Source of the DNA: Voacanga thouarsii
Taxonomy: Eukaryota > Streptophyta > Magnoliopsida > Gentianales > Apocynaceae
NCBI GenBank assembly: GCA_026120185.1
Contig: JANUWF010002061.1
Location: forward strand, 372,001 to 436,000
DNA length: 64,000 nt
Direction of reading: 5' to 3'
The notes below the pieces were generated by a model, which saw only the letters and a list, made by a program, of their open reading frames with translations, did no database searches and had not been told where the DNA came from. Shown here in pieces: positions 19,830 through 32,064 of the stretch. Position 1 is the stretch's first letter. Each line of letters starts with the position of its first letter. The translations under genes and the position numbers were made by a program.

Positions 19830-21440
19830 CTCCAACCATGGATTTCTTTTTGGTATGCCAAACAAAATTTTTTTGCCATAATAATTTTCAACCTTCTATT
19901 TCAATTTTATAAACCAAATAATAATCAACTCGATTCCTGTTGAGATCATTTTTACCATTTTTTTTTAACCTCCTATTCAATTTTTATGCCAAATAATAAT
20001 TTTTAACCTTCTAGCCATTAAATAAATTAAATAAATGGTTCAGTAATCAATCAACGAACCTGTCTTTTTCAACCTAGAGAGAGAGAGGGAAAAAAAAAAA
20101 AACTCTTTCAACTTTGTACCAAATAATGATCAGCATCAACAACAAAGCCAACCACCAAATAATGGAGATTCAATTCCACACAGATATTTATATTCTTGAA
20201 GGACAACAGTATCATTGGCAATCATTTGAGGGTTGTTGAATTGTATATATCAAATCATAGGTAATGCCTCAATTAACCTCAACATCTAATAAATCACCTT
20301 TTGCTAAGCTTAGGCTTTTAGCAAAGTCTTTTACCTATGTATTTGCTTTTCGTATGGAAATGGTGATAATTAAATAACCTCATAATTCCCATCATTAGAC
20401 ACCATCTCAAGAAGTAAGGGCAAAGACTCTCCTCCATATTCATATATTCCACTAGTGAATGTTTTGATTAATTGCAAAGAAAGTAGTCTAAAACTGCATT
20501 CACTTATCAACTTATCATATAAGATGTTCATTATTAGTATCAAATCCATTCAAATTATAATTTTAGTAGATGCATAAGAAATCTTTCCGTTTTTTTTTTT
20601 AGGGGGGTGGGGTCCAAGGCTAGAATTAGAACTTTAGACATGAAGAAGTAGAATTACAAGAAAGAAAAGGGTAAAAGATAATGTTATAATATTTAAAAAT
20701 TTTTCGAAATAAAAAGTAAAATTAAGATGAATTTTTCTATTTTTTTTTTCAAAAGATAAGTTATTTTTAAAAATTTTGAGGGCGGATGCACCTTTTAAGT
20801 CCATCTATGCTGTTTGTTTGTCTCCATCTTGCAATGGACAGCTTTACCGACATATTTTGACAATAGAAATGCCAAAGCACGAAATTAAAATTCTTAAATA
20901 GATATTTTAGATAAATATTGAAATATCACCATCTATGTAGTTTTATGCTAAGAATATTACTAGAACTTACTCTTTCCGTCTTCTTTTATTTGTTTATTTT
21001 AATCGATTCACAAGTTTTAAGAAAAATAAAAATTTTCAGTTAATTAATTAACATTTCCTATTTTACTCTCAAAGAATCTCTTTTTTTTATTAAGAGTAAT
21101 TAAATTCTAAAATTTTATGTATGGTAAGTATATTTAATTTACTTCTATTCTCCACTACAAGTGTACAATATTTATTGTATTAAAGATGAGTATTTGTAAA
21201 AAAATAACAATTAATATTATTTTAATTTATTAATGAGACAGATAAATTAAAATAAAAATTTTAATTAAAATAGATAGATAAAAGAAGATGAAGGAAGTAC
21301 TCTATTTATACTATTACCAAAACTAATATTCACATGAGCATTTTGCTTATTTTATTTTATTTTGTGAAACCATATCAAGTGTTTGGAGACGTCTTTTTAA
21401 AACTTATAGGAGCAACCCTTCAAAGACTTGTGGTGTGAAA
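19830..21440. other. AT-rich spacer, no gene seen
   Basis: Low-complexity AT-rich sequence with poly-T and poly-A runs. No ORF with family resemblance and no further RNA gene was recognised. Confidence 0.5.
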
Positions 21441-21905
21441 GTTTCTCATGCACTTTAGTGCCTCTTTGGATTGAGAGAAATGAAAGAAAAGGGGAGAAGA
21501 GAAGTAGAATAGAAAGGACGAGGAAGTAAAGAAGAGGAGACTAATAATTACTTATAGTGTTTGATTAGATATAGAAGGAAAAAAAAAATAAAAAGTTAAT
21601 ATAGTGTTTAGAGAATAAAATGAAAGGAAATAATACTATTTGGATTTACATTTTCTCTGTCTACTAATTTAATATAATAATATTAAAAATATTTTGTTCA
21701 TTTATTAAAAATTCATTAATAAAGTTTCTTCTTTTCCATTCACTCTTATTCAAAACTTTTATATTGAATTTAATCCCTCTACTCTCCTTCCGTTTCTTTC
21801 TCTTTTTTTTTTAATAAAAAATTAATCTAAACATTTAAAACTCAAAACTCTTTTTCTCATTTAATCTATTCTCTTTCTGTTTCCCTCAAGCCAAATGTAT
21901 TTTTT
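21441..21905. mobile_element. Possible MITE with TTTGGATTGAG ends
   Basis: The left end GCCTCTTTGGATTGAGAGAA and the reverse complement of the right end, ATACATTTGGCTTGAGGGAA, form an imperfect inverted repeat around an AT-rich core. No clear target duplication was found. Confidence 0.4.
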
Positions 21906-24440
21906 GGAAGGAGCCATTCTTACATGAACCATTAACTGATAAATTAAGTATATTAGTGAATTGTATTATATAATTTATATTATACGCTGTATAAATTACT
22001 AATACATTTATTATTATTCCATGTTAAAATATTTCTTATGGGATAGGCCAAGAGGGGACCAATCTAATCTGTGGCGGGGTCAAGTTTAGTTCTGCTGTCG
22101 TTGTAGCTAATCTTGAATTGAATAAAATAGAAAGCTCGATATGAGTTGGAAGGTTTGTTGGGGCCTTTGATTGAGGGGAGGGAGGGCAGACTCGAATTAA
22201 TTTTAGGCAGAAACAAGTGAAAAGCGGATTTTCTATTTCATGAAACCAATTGTTTAACTCGATTTGGAAAAACCTGCTGGGCTGGTGAGTAGCTGATGGG
22301 CCACTGCCGAATATCCTTTTGTTATTTTCTTGCTCGCTCCCTCTCTCTCTCTCTCATTTTCCTTCAAATATGTCTTCTGTTTCACTCGTAGTATTCTACA
22401 CTGCTAATACTACCATTACCTTTCATCAGTCTTTTATCTTTTTTGGGCTTCCTTCACGTTTTGGAGATTCCCATTTGCCGAAGAGGAGAGTTCTACAGAA
22501 AGGTGTGATGTTCTGACATTACTCGCATCTTGTTTCCTGTGTTCTAGTCCTCCAAGTTTATGTTTTTATGTACTTCTGTTGGTTTACATCATGTTTCTAT
22601 TTTTGGGATTCGATATTTGGAGGATAAATAGGGATCTTTATGTGAATGTTGAAGGAATCTAACCTGAGTCTTAGCTCATGGTGTTATTTTCCTCCTGATT
22701 TGCACCCTCCTTTGAGCTGGTTTGACTTCGGATGTAATGTTCAGAAGTTGAATCTGGGTATAACGTTTCTATGCTTTGAATAATAATGTTTACTTTTAGG
22801 TTTCGTTTTTCAATTGAAAGCTAGACTGATGCTAGTGGAATGCATCAGTCGGTTTTTCACATCCGATAATAGAAAGGCACATATTATTTTTTATTTGTGC
22901 ATCTGTTGTATCCCCAAGCAGACTTATTAATAAGAATATGATTTCTTCATTTCTTTTGTTAAAATCCTGTAGAATTCTTTGAACTTCCAAAAAAAAAAAA
23001 AAAAAGAAAGAAAGAAAAGCAGCTTGTGGAATGGACTTGGCTGTTAGATGTCTACAAGTTATCAGTAAAATTCCACAAATTAAAAACAAAAATTAAAGAA
23101 TAGCAATCTTAGAAGCCTGACTAGATTCAACGATTCATATTTTGGCTGTGGGCATTAATATTGATTGCATTATGGTAGAGAAACAATATGTGGTCTCTTT
23201 GTCAGCATATGTAGTTCTTAAAGCAGTTTCTGGGCAGAACTGAGCACTCTCTTGGCATTTCTGTCATGATTCTTTTCTTCCTGACCCTTCCCTTTACTTT
23301 GCTATTCTGTTGAGCCTTGAAACTTCAGTAGTATTTGCCATCATACTCATTGTAGATGAACCAACATGCAGTCTTGATATTCCTTTAGTGGTTCTTTGAT
23401 TCTCTTGTTCTGTCTAGGGTCCATAAATCATGAAACTTCTATGGCTTTTCACAAAATTAATCTGTGTTCTAATAGTACCTGATTAATTTAGGAGAAAGAT
23501 TTAATTTTTTGGGGCTCTATAGTTGATACTTCATTTTTTGCCCTAAAAATAGTCATGGAATATGGAATGATGTCATCAAATGATGTCATTCCACGTGAAG
23601 CTTCTTTCTCACTTGTTTAAGTCACCAGTTTCTTTCTATGGAAGAAAGAAAAGTTTGGTACTTCATATGCTTTTGTCATGACTTCCAAACAGTTCTGTCA
23701 TAGTCTTGTTGTTCGTATATTTTCCACAAAAAGTGCTATAAATTTCTCCATTTCAACAAAAAGTTATAATTTCACTTAATGATCCATTGCACATATCAAT
23801 TATGTAATTTAAAGATCATCTATACTAAAGAAGCTTTCCTAGTTGCAAGTCATTTTAAGATCCATATTTTTGATATCATGCATCATTAATGATTTTATTT
23901 TTTCCCTTTGTCATCTACTATTTGAAAAAGAATATAGATGAAGACTTTTAATCATGATGATTGTATCAAATAGTAGTGCCAACTCACTTAACATGTATGC
24001 TTGGGTAGGATTGCAGGTTATGTGTTTAATAAGTTCCTTTGCATATAGAGATGTAATGCATGTAGCCTACTTATGCCAACATAAACTGGGTATTTCTATG
24101 AATATATATGCATGTATTACGATTTTTTTTTTTTTTGCATCCATTGCATCATAAGGTACACCTTGAATCGCCTTTCCATAAATGAAACTAGAAATTCTGT
24201 AATTCTGTGTCGCCAAATGTTTGGAATTCGTTTCTTACTTTAGTGTTTATCAGTCCTAGTTGTGTGTTCCCACTTCACCTCAAACCAAAAAACTGAGGAA
24301 TTTTTGCTATCTGGAGTCTAATTTGTTGGGAATTAATTATGTATGATTGTCATGAACCATGTAGTAGAACCATTTTCTTCTCTTGATGTCTGCATGATAC
24401 TAACTTAAGTTTTGTGTGCCATATGATATTCCTCCACAGG
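21906..24440 (+). other. Upstream region, leader and leader intron of the IQD gene
   Basis: A CT-rich stretch (CCCTCTCTCTCTCTCTC, near 22340) is a likely 5' UTR segment. A plausible donor is AAAG/GTGTG near 22500. The intron would run to the acceptor CCTCCACAG at 24439, followed by the first coding exon. The region between is T-rich intron-like DNA without coding potential. Confidence 0.45.
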
Positions 24441-24471
24441 CTGGCAACAATACAAATAGGAAGCTTCAGTA

Positions 24472-27354
24472 ATGGGTTCTGGAGATTGGTTCAAGAATAT
24501 TATCAATAAAAAGAAAGTGAAAGATGAAAAATCCAAAAAAGTTAAGGTATGCACCATTGATTGCATATTGAATAATGGGTTCTGGATATTGGTTCAAGAA
24601 AATTATCAATAAAAAGAAAGCGAAAAGATGAAAAACCCAAAGTAGCTAAGGTATGCTCCATTAATTGCATACTAATAAATTAGTTAAAAATCAATTGTGC
24701 AATTCTTATTGTTTCAACTATATGGGTCATGAACGCAAAGATTTCTTTTAATTTGGATTTCTATGCAACAGGAGTCAGCATTTGAAAAGTCAAATGGGGA
24801 CAAAGAGGAGCACCAGTCACAGAAAGAGTCCCAAAAGTTACTGGATGGTGTTTCCACTAGGAAGCAAAGGGTTCATGTTGTCCTTAATGAGGATATTGCA
24901 GCAACTAGAATTCAGACAGCTTTCCGTGCATATAGGGTACATTCTTTACCTTGTAGTCTAGTTCCTGAAAGAAATCTAAATCTTGATATAATTAAGAAAA
25001 TTCATCAAGTAATCTCAATTATATGTTCCTTCTTGTTGTAATATTTCTTCTTTATGTTGTACTCATTCACTTGTTTTGGACCATGAATGCTTGGTTGACT
25101 AGAGATTAGGATATAAACATCTTGTATTCTTAATATTGTGATACCATAACATAACATAAGCTGTTCACAAGATATTCTATTTGGTGGCCATTGGTTCAGT
25201 GTTATCTTGGACCTTAGCAGGATTATAAGCGAAAATTTGGTAAGCAATATAATGAGTATTTTCTTTTATAGTGTTCAAGAAATAGAGAGCGAAAAAAGAT
25301 TATGTTCTTGATAGTTGGTTGTTCAGTCCAAAATTCTGAAGTAGAAATAAGGGATCTGTGCATGTCAAAAATAGTTCAAGCAGGATGGTTGTTAATAAAC
25401 CTTGCCTCTTTCAGGTGGCTGCTGGGAAGTTTGTATAATCACAGCATTGATTGACCTTTGTCATCCATCTTGTCTTTGGTCTTTTTGAATAGGAGTCATC
25501 TAGTGAAAGACAATTTAGTGTAATGGAGTAGGAAAGAAAATGTCAAGCATAGATTTGCTTTCACCCTTGTACCTTCACATTAATTGATGGAAAACCAAAA
25601 CCCTAGAATTTGATCCATTCGTTTTCTATTTAATATTGGTAAATCAGTCTAAAAACAAAGGCTCACCATGCTCCTGCATGTATCTTGTTCCCTATATTTA
25701 ATACAGTGATGCTCCAAGAGTTCCATTTTATCTTTTAGGTTTACTCTTTTATGTCCTTCCTATAATAAATATTTCATTTATTTCAGCTGTGTTTTAGAAT
25801 AATTAGTGCAGTGAATGATGGTTACTGGAAGCAAACCCAATGCTGTCCTTGAAATTCTTTATATCTAGATCTTTCTCTTTTCTCTTTTTTCCTTTTTTAA
25901 ATAATTATTTTACCATTCATGTTTTTTATTGAAATCATGCTCTGCATGAAGTGAAGTTACCATTTTGTTTCTAATATATCTAATTGATAATATTGTCTTA
26001 TACTCTCCTTATAGTTCTACCATATAAAACTATTTGTATTCGTTTATTTAAAAAAAGGAACTTCCAGGTTGGATGAGTGGTTTTCTCCTCTTGTAGGCTA
26101 CAAAAACATTCCGCCATTTGAAAGGCATGAGAAAGTTACAAGCTTTGATACAAGGCCACTCTGTCAAAAAGCAAGCTTCATCTACTCTAAGTTATCTCCA
26201 CTCATGGAGCAAAATACAGGCACAAATTAGATCTCGCAGAGTCCATATGGTAACTGAAGGTCGCCTAAGGCAGAAGAAACTGGAAAATCAATTAAAGCTT
26301 GAGGCAAAGCTTCATGACCTAGAGGTAAGCTGGTTCATTCTCTGTGCTTTTACCTATGACGTGTGCAAGTTTTGTTAACACCCCCCACCAAAAAAAAGGG
26401 AGAAATTTGACTGGATGAAACGGTCAACCAGGTTTGACTGTGTAGTTCTCATCACCCTTTTTCTCTCCCCAGAAGAATTCAGTACTGTAGTATTATACAT
26501 TGGCAACAAAAGAGATGAAAAGAAAGGGTATCATTTTTGAAGAAAGTTGCAAGTATGGGGAGACCATATTGTTATGTCCTTCCTGAGTAGACACTGAAAT
26601 GAGAAAATTTACTGTCTTAAAGCCTCAAGTATGAAGAGCAATAACTGCACAAACAAAAAAAAAAAAAAAAAGGAAATTTATCCTCAAGCTCCTGCAAGGA
26701 TAAATATAATCTAGGCTATTGAGTCTTCTGCAAGGTTGTATTAAAGCCCACTTCATTGTGTATAATGCTTCCAGAGCCAGTTCTTGTCTGATATTCATAT
26801 ATCAAATTATACATCAGGTGGAGTGGAGTGGTGGCTCCGAAACTATGGAAGAAGTTCTTACAAGGATACATCAGAGAGAAGAAGCAGCAGTCAAGCGTGA
26901 GCGAACAATGGCCTATGCATTTTCGCATCAAGTAAGCTCATTTCTGCAAATTCCGGTATTTACTTTGTTGCATTAGTCAGACCAAGATTTAAGGCTAAGA
27001 ACTGATATTGTGCAGTGGAGGGCCAGCAGCAACCCACACTTGGGAGGGGGCAACCAAGAACTGGGCAAAACAAATTGGGGGTGGAGCTGGATAGATCGCT
27101 GGATTGCTGCTCGGCCTTGGGAAAGTCGAGTCCCTGTGCATTCAAGTCCAAAGAAACCACTCAGTCGACAGCCCAGCAAGACTGGAAAATCTACAACTAG
27201 CCCCAAAACGAAAACATGTATTTCAGTCAAATCAAGTTCTCCTAATGCGAAAGGTACTACAAAAGCTCGAAAGTTATCTTTTGAAGCAGTTGAGAAAGTA
27301 ATTTCTCAAAAAGGAAGCAAGAAAGTTGAAGAGGCAGAAGCCAAAAAACATTAG
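24472..27354 (+). CDS. IQ67-domain (IQD) calmodulin-binding protein
   Basis: Five coding exons: 24472-24546, 24772-24936, 26097-26324, 26818-26931, 27016-27354 (TAG). All are in phase 0 with GT..AG borders and give 306 residues. The ATG opens MGSGDWFKNIINKKK, the usual IQD amino end. The first IQ motif (ATRIQTAFRAYR then ATKTFRHL, residues about 69-88) is interrupted by an intron after residue 80, a hallmark of the IQD family. The IQ67 block continues with QALIQGHSVKKQASSTL, then the conserved stretch QKKLENQLKLEAKLHDLE, HQREEAAVKRERTMAYAFSH and WGWSWIDRWIAARPWE (215-230). The C-terminus is short and Lys/Ser-rich, without a DUF4005-like end. IQD proteins bind calmodulin and associate with microtubules or nuclei as Ca2+-signalling scaffolds. 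No damage is seen in the gene. Confidence 0.93.
24573..24650 (+). pseudogene. Broken tandem copy of the first IQD coding exon
   Basis: Starting 101 bases after the functional ATG, the exon and its donor region are repeated (ATGGGTTCTGGATATTGGTT, then the CTAAGGTATGC donor). An extra A in GCGAAAAGATG shifts the frame and gives an early stop. There is no AG acceptor directly upstream. It lies in intron 1 and should normally be spliced out. Confidence 0.85.
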
Positions 27355-28030
27355 AAACAACTAGAGAAATAATGATGTATTCACTGAAAAGGAAATTTCT
27401 CAATCATGCAGCGATGATAAAGGGCTTTACATTTAGATCAGGCGGTCATCCACTGAGGGTGTTTGTGTGTGACTGCGGAACTTGGAGATGATAGCATGGT
27501 TTACTGTCAATTGAAAGATTGCAGAAGTAATTCAGGGTGGCCTGCTAGTTTTCAGTTCCTGCTAGTTTTCAGTTCCTGTTTTCCTTTTCCTAAGCTTGTG
27601 CATATTTGCAGAAAAATAAATTATTACAAATTTTCTTGTAAATAGATGAACTTTTCTTTTAGGGTAGGCATTTGCTGTCTTGCAAGAAGTTCAATATTCT
27701 TTGGCTGGTTCTTTGAATCAGCAGGCGTGTTAATATTTTTCATGTTTTCTCGCAGCTTTTGGTGGTTTTCTGTAGCCATATTCTGTTCAAGTATTCATGT
27801 ATGAAGTTGACGTTTCATTTCTCCCATCATGCATAATAATTCCTTGTGATGCTAACTGATTGATTACCTACGTAGTATTATGTTTCGTTTCTAGCTATCT
27901 GTTTCCTGATTTACAGCATTCTTATAAAGCTTTACAATCCTGAGCTTGCAAAGCTTTCCGACACTTGTTCTTGCCTCTGAACACATCATTATTTGAAGGA
28001 GGGGTAGGGGGTGGGGGTAAGTTTACTTCC
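27355..28030 (+). other. IQD 3' UTR and spacer
   Basis: Non-coding sequence after the stop codon. A short perfect direct repeat (CCTGCTAGTTTTCAGTT, twice) lies near 27541-27579. Confidence 0.5.
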
Positions 28031-28920
28031 TAATGTACGCAGTTGGTAGTCTTGTGACCCATTTCATGTCTCAGAAACTTTTCTTGCTTCCTTTACCTGT
28101 AAAGGCGAAGCATGCACCAGTCTGCCACCTATTTAGACAACAGAGGCTTGATGTTAAAAACCCCCAGTTTCCTGCTCTTCTTTTCCCCATCTTTTCCGTC
28201 AAATGTAATTATATTCAAGAAATTTTACTATTTTTTTATCAAAAATATTTGTTTCAATAAAATTAAAATTAAAATATTAAAATCAAAATATTTAAGTATT
28301 AAATTAAAATTTTGAATTTTGAATCTTAAAAAAGCCTTGCATGTCCTGTTTGATATTTATCTAACCAACTTCCATTAGTATCTTGTATAAACAAATGTAA
28401 TAGTATTTGAGGAGCGAGAATTTCAAACATGCACAAATCATAAAGGACAGCAGAAAAGGAAAAAAAAAATCATATGGCACGTGACATGCGAAACTCATAA
28501 GAGACTTTAAGGGGAGAGGCAATTTAAGGAAACAAATTAACAATGCCAAGCAATAACCCAAAAAAAAAAAGTAGTACTAGGCCAAAAAAAAGCTGGTTTT
28601 ACGGAAAAAACGACAAAATAGAAAGAATTAAAATTAAAAAATTAAATGACACAAAAAATTTATATAGTTCGCTTAATGTGATTTATGTTTAGGATAGAAA
28701 TTATTTATTTATTTTTTTCTAAATAACTGTTATAGAGAATATTGATATTATAAACCTTTAAATTATATATGATATTGCAAGTTTTTAAATTATATATTCA
28801 TAGAAAATATATGTTACTATACTCTGAAAACGAAACCCCTCGCTTGGACTGTGAATTTCAGATGAAATTATTAATGTAATTCGTTATAGTAATTCAAAAT
28901 AACTATAAGATGTACTCTTG
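28031..28920. other. AT-rich spacer, no gene seen
   Basis: Strongly AT-rich from 28200 to 28830 with A-runs. No supported gene or element. Confidence 0.5.
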
Positions 28921-28941
28921 TTCAAGATTACAAGACCAAGC

Positions 28942-29181
28942 CTAGCATTGCAATCCACTTCTAAGTAGCGATATTAAGAGCCTTCCCTTACGGAGAGAAG
29001 TCGGGTTCCTTCTCTTCTCTGTGCCCGCCCATAGCTCGTTTCCAGGAAGTGCCCTACTCAGCAAATCCTTGAAGCTGTTCACTGGGGATATCACAGTAGC
29101 AGGGACGACCGAACTCTCATGCCAGTCTTGCCGAACCCCGCCCATCTGTAACGAGAAAATCAATGAACAAAAATTGGACAA
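28942..29181 (-). other. GC-richer orphan block: isolated exon or organellar insertion
   Basis: About 200 bases of markedly higher GC sit in an AT-rich spacer and are open on the minus strand. A 65-75 residue reading frame contains GGVRQDWHESSVVPATVISP and LLSRALPGNELWAGTEKRRN. On the minus strand the open part is preceded by a good acceptor (TGATTTTCTCGTTACAG at about 29142-29158). The protein was not recognised and no partner exons were found. A fragment of mitochondrial DNA, or a terminal exon of a nuclear gene that lost its other exons, both fit. Confidence 0.4.
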
Positions 29182-30804
29182 GTTTTGATAATAAAAGCTT
29201 TTATCAAGTGTCTCTTTCTTGTGAGCTAGAAAGGCAGAATGCAGTTGGCACTATTGTTAATACTTAGTACCATTCACTAGCTCTGACATACCCTTAAATG
29301 GAGTCAATAATTGCTTTGCTTCCCCTTTCGTCTTTGCTCATAATCTATAGCCACATTGCTTGTGGCACATGGGTGCCAACAATGGCTGGCTACAAAATAG
29401 TAGCATATCAATCCCACTTACAGTCTTTCATGTCCAAACTACTGAAATTTCTCTTCAGCATCATAAAGAACCCTAAAGTAATTCAAAAGAAGATTTGAAT
29501 ATATGGAAAAGAATGCAATAAGATTTGACAGCTAATGTAACCCAAAAAGCTAAACATTGAGATGCTTCTCCAATAGTTTCTTATGGCAATCAGAGCCAAC
29601 CAAAAAAAAACCCAAGCACTCTAGTTTAGGCTTTTTCTATCACTGCCAAAGTTACTGATCAATGGTAAAGATTTATATATTAGAATGTGTCATCTTCTAC
29701 AGTAAAGATTTTTTATGCTAGGAACCTCCTTTTCATGGCCAAGGTACCACATGTATGAAAAGTTCCTTTTCTATTGCTATCGATCATTGCTTGTCAAAAG
29801 AACAAGATTGGCAAACTCCAGAGATTTCTGCTTACCCACAAGATCCACTTATGGATCAGACAGCCTTCTTTCCTTCTCAACAACCATTGAATGAATGAGC
29901 TGAAACTGTGAAGTTGAAATCTCAGTATACTTGATCGTGCTATTACTGTATTTGGTGTGTGTGTGTATATGGTTAAGCAGAGATTCAACAAATATCAATA
30001 ACCATTCAGTTTCTCATTTCAAAGATTAGGTGCAGAAGCAATTTCTCATGGTTCCACAACCTTAAACTAGGAGCAGTGGTTGCTGAACATCCCAAATTTA
30101 AGTTGCCTGAAAAGAAATTCCTTGGCAAAAAATTGATGGCATTCACTTCAAGGTCCGATTTGGATATGAATTGCCGTCCCAGAAAAGCCTTAAATAACCC
30201 CATGTACTGAACAAGTAAAGAGATGACGAATCTCAATACAGCACAGAAAATGTTTCATTTCCAAGCAGTAACAGGGCAGTTGGAACTCTGAATGCAAGGG
30301 CTAAGTTGAAATATCAATTGATGAGCTTTGAATTCACTTGCAAAGTTATTATATCAGAGAGCCAGGAGATGTTCCTCTAAGAAAAGTAATCCAACTAATA
30401 CAGTCAGAGATAGAGAGAGCAAACTTTGTGTACTATATGAATATTGGAAATTCACTTTTGGTGTCTAACAAATTTCAGCATCACTACATCTTTATTAAAA
30501 TTTCTATCAGCATCCAAACTTAGCTGAGGCATTGGTAGCAAATAAAGTACTAAAAGAATACCCAAATAAGAGTTATGCAAAACACACGTAAACAATTATA
30601 ACGATGATAAACAGGGAAAATTGCATCCAAAATCTACTGGTCAAAGTTTTCTGCTCATCCATTCTCTTAGAAATGAAGTTATAGCGAACCTCCTGAAAAT
30701 TATATAGAAACAAAAATCATGACATATAGGAAAAAGGGAATAAATTTTTAAATGGAATTGATATGATTGTGGAACAATACCATGCATGGAGATTACTAGT
30801 TGAG
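29182..30804. other. Region downstream of the TCP gene, no gene seen
   Basis: The upper part is presumably the 3' UTR of the minus-strand TCP gene. Short minus-strand reading frames at 29794-29991 and 30006-30236 show no family resemblance and are not called. Confidence 0.5.
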
Positions 30805-32064
30805 CTAGTTTTGAAAATGCAGAAGAGTGGTTGCGGAGGATGGCTTGCGAGAAATTTGATTTTGTTCCTCATCACCCTGAACTCTAGCTGCAGCGGAAAA
30901 TTCTAATGACCCATCGTTAGAATATCTGAGGCAGGCATAATTTAAATTGGGAAGTTGATCATTCAACGGAGCTTGAAATGAAGGAGAAAAACTGGACTGA
31001 AGGGGTTCCCTCTGATAAGGCAGTTCTTGTTGGTATGGAAAATGAAGTGGCAGAGCGTTGTTCAAAGACTCCTCGCCTTCTTTGGCATTGCCGGAATTAG
31101 CATTCCAAGTGAGAATCCTTTGATTGCTCTCAGCATGTAATGGCGCTGAAGCTGGGAGGAGACCCTGTTGCCCATCACCAAAAAGAAATGACAAATCTTG
31201 GAAAGAAAGACAAAGCCCTTGTGCTTGACTTCTGCTTCCCTCTGAGTAGACATTAAACTGATCAGCTGAAGATGATGGTGCGATACCGTTTAGAATGGAG
31301 GAAAAACTGCAATTGCTGTTGGAGATGGCGTTCATATAGTCTTGGCTCTGAACTTCACATACAGATTTTGAAATCCCATGATGATTCTGATGCTGATGAA
31401 AGCTATTCTTAGGCAGATGATTGACTGATTGCATCAAAATAGTGGAATTAAGCTTAGCAACATGGCTAGAATCATCGAGTGCATCAATGGCAGATTTGGC
31501 CTCCTTCATCAACCAATCAATGGCTTTGCTAGGACGATCATAGCCAAGCCTATCTTGCACATCGTAGAATTGAATGGCAGTGTTTGGTGATAGTCTAACT
31601 CGTCGGTCCCTTGGACCCCTAGCAGTGCAAACCTTACTATGCCGGTCCTTTCTTCCCGTGGACCGAAAAATGCGGTCTCCATGCACTTCTGCTAGGTCCC
31701 CTATCGCCCTTTTCAGTTTCAATTTTGATGATGACTGGTTGGAACCTACTCTCATTTTCTCTTTAGAGTTAGTATACTTGACGATTTCGCGGTTGGTAGA
31801 CAATGCAGCAACAGAAGAAATCAGCTGATGAGGCCATTTTTCTGGGCGGCTGTCCATTGATTTTCCATAGCTTTTCTCTTGCTGCTGCAAATGGTCATGG
31901 TGGATATCAACATGAAATTCTTGCACGTGTTCCTGAAATAAGTTGCCTTCATTTTCATTGTTCTCGTCTTCATCCTCTTCTTCGGATAGATCTTCATCCA
32001 ATGGATGGAGTTGATATTTTAGAGGATCCAGGTTTGAAGAAATGTTCTGGTTCTCCTCTCCCAA
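30805..32064 (-). CDS. TCP transcription factor, class II CIN type, miR319-targeted (TCP3/4/10-like)
   Basis: An intronless coding region of 419 residues. The TCP domain is at about residues 137-197: basic part [20 protein letters not shown], helix [16 protein letters not shown], helix [20 protein letters not shown]. This basic region is the CIN (class II) form, which binds GTGGNCC-like sites and promotes leaf-cell differentiation. The C-terminal half carries the block encoded by the miR319 site ([11 protein letters not shown]) and an ending with ARVQGDEEQ and KPSSATT, which resembles TCP3/TCP4. Residues 1-120 form an unusually long N-terminal arm with an acidic run ([17 protein letters not shown]) followed by a Lys-rich segment. 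The WNPA block found after the TCP domain in TCP3/4 is absent. The gene looks intact. Confidence 0.95.
   Translation of the reverse strand: MGEENQNISSNLDPLKYQLHPLDEDLSEEEDEDENNENEGNLFQEHVQEFHVDIHHDHLQQQEKSYGKSMDSRPEKWPHQLISSVAALSTNREIVKYTNSKEKMRVGSNQSSSKLKLKRAIGDLAEVHGDRIFRSTGRKDRHSKVCTARGPRDRRVRLSPNTAIQFYDVQDRLGYDRPSKAIDWLMKEAKSAIDALDDSSHVAKLNSTILMQSVNHLPKNSFHQHQNHHGISKSVCEVQSQDYMNAISNSNCSFSSILNGIAPSSSADQFNVYSEGSRSQAQGLCLSFQDLSFLFGDGQQGLLPASAPLHAESNQRILTWNANSGNAKEGEESLNNALPLHFPYQQELPYQREPLQSSFSPSFQAPLNDQLPNLNYACLRYSNDGSLEFSAAARVQGDEEQNQISRKPSSATTLLHFQN
30992..31013 (-). promoter_or_regulatory. miR319 target site in the TCP coding region
   Basis: Reading on the minus strand the segment ends CCCTTCAGTCCAG, which pairs with the 5' seed side of miR319 (UUGGACUGAAGGG). 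The upstream part AGAGGGAAC is like the AGAGGGGTC seen in TCP4-type targets, differing at two bases. It codes QREPLQSS at about residues 351-357, the conserved location in JAW-type TCPs. Post-transcriptional cleavage by miR319 is inferred. Confidence 0.85.

Noticed and set aside
27010..27354. Methionine two codons before the last IQD exon as a gene start
   Set aside because: Bases 27010-27015 are intron sequence ending in the acceptor TGTGCAG. The exon continues the IQD frame from 26931.
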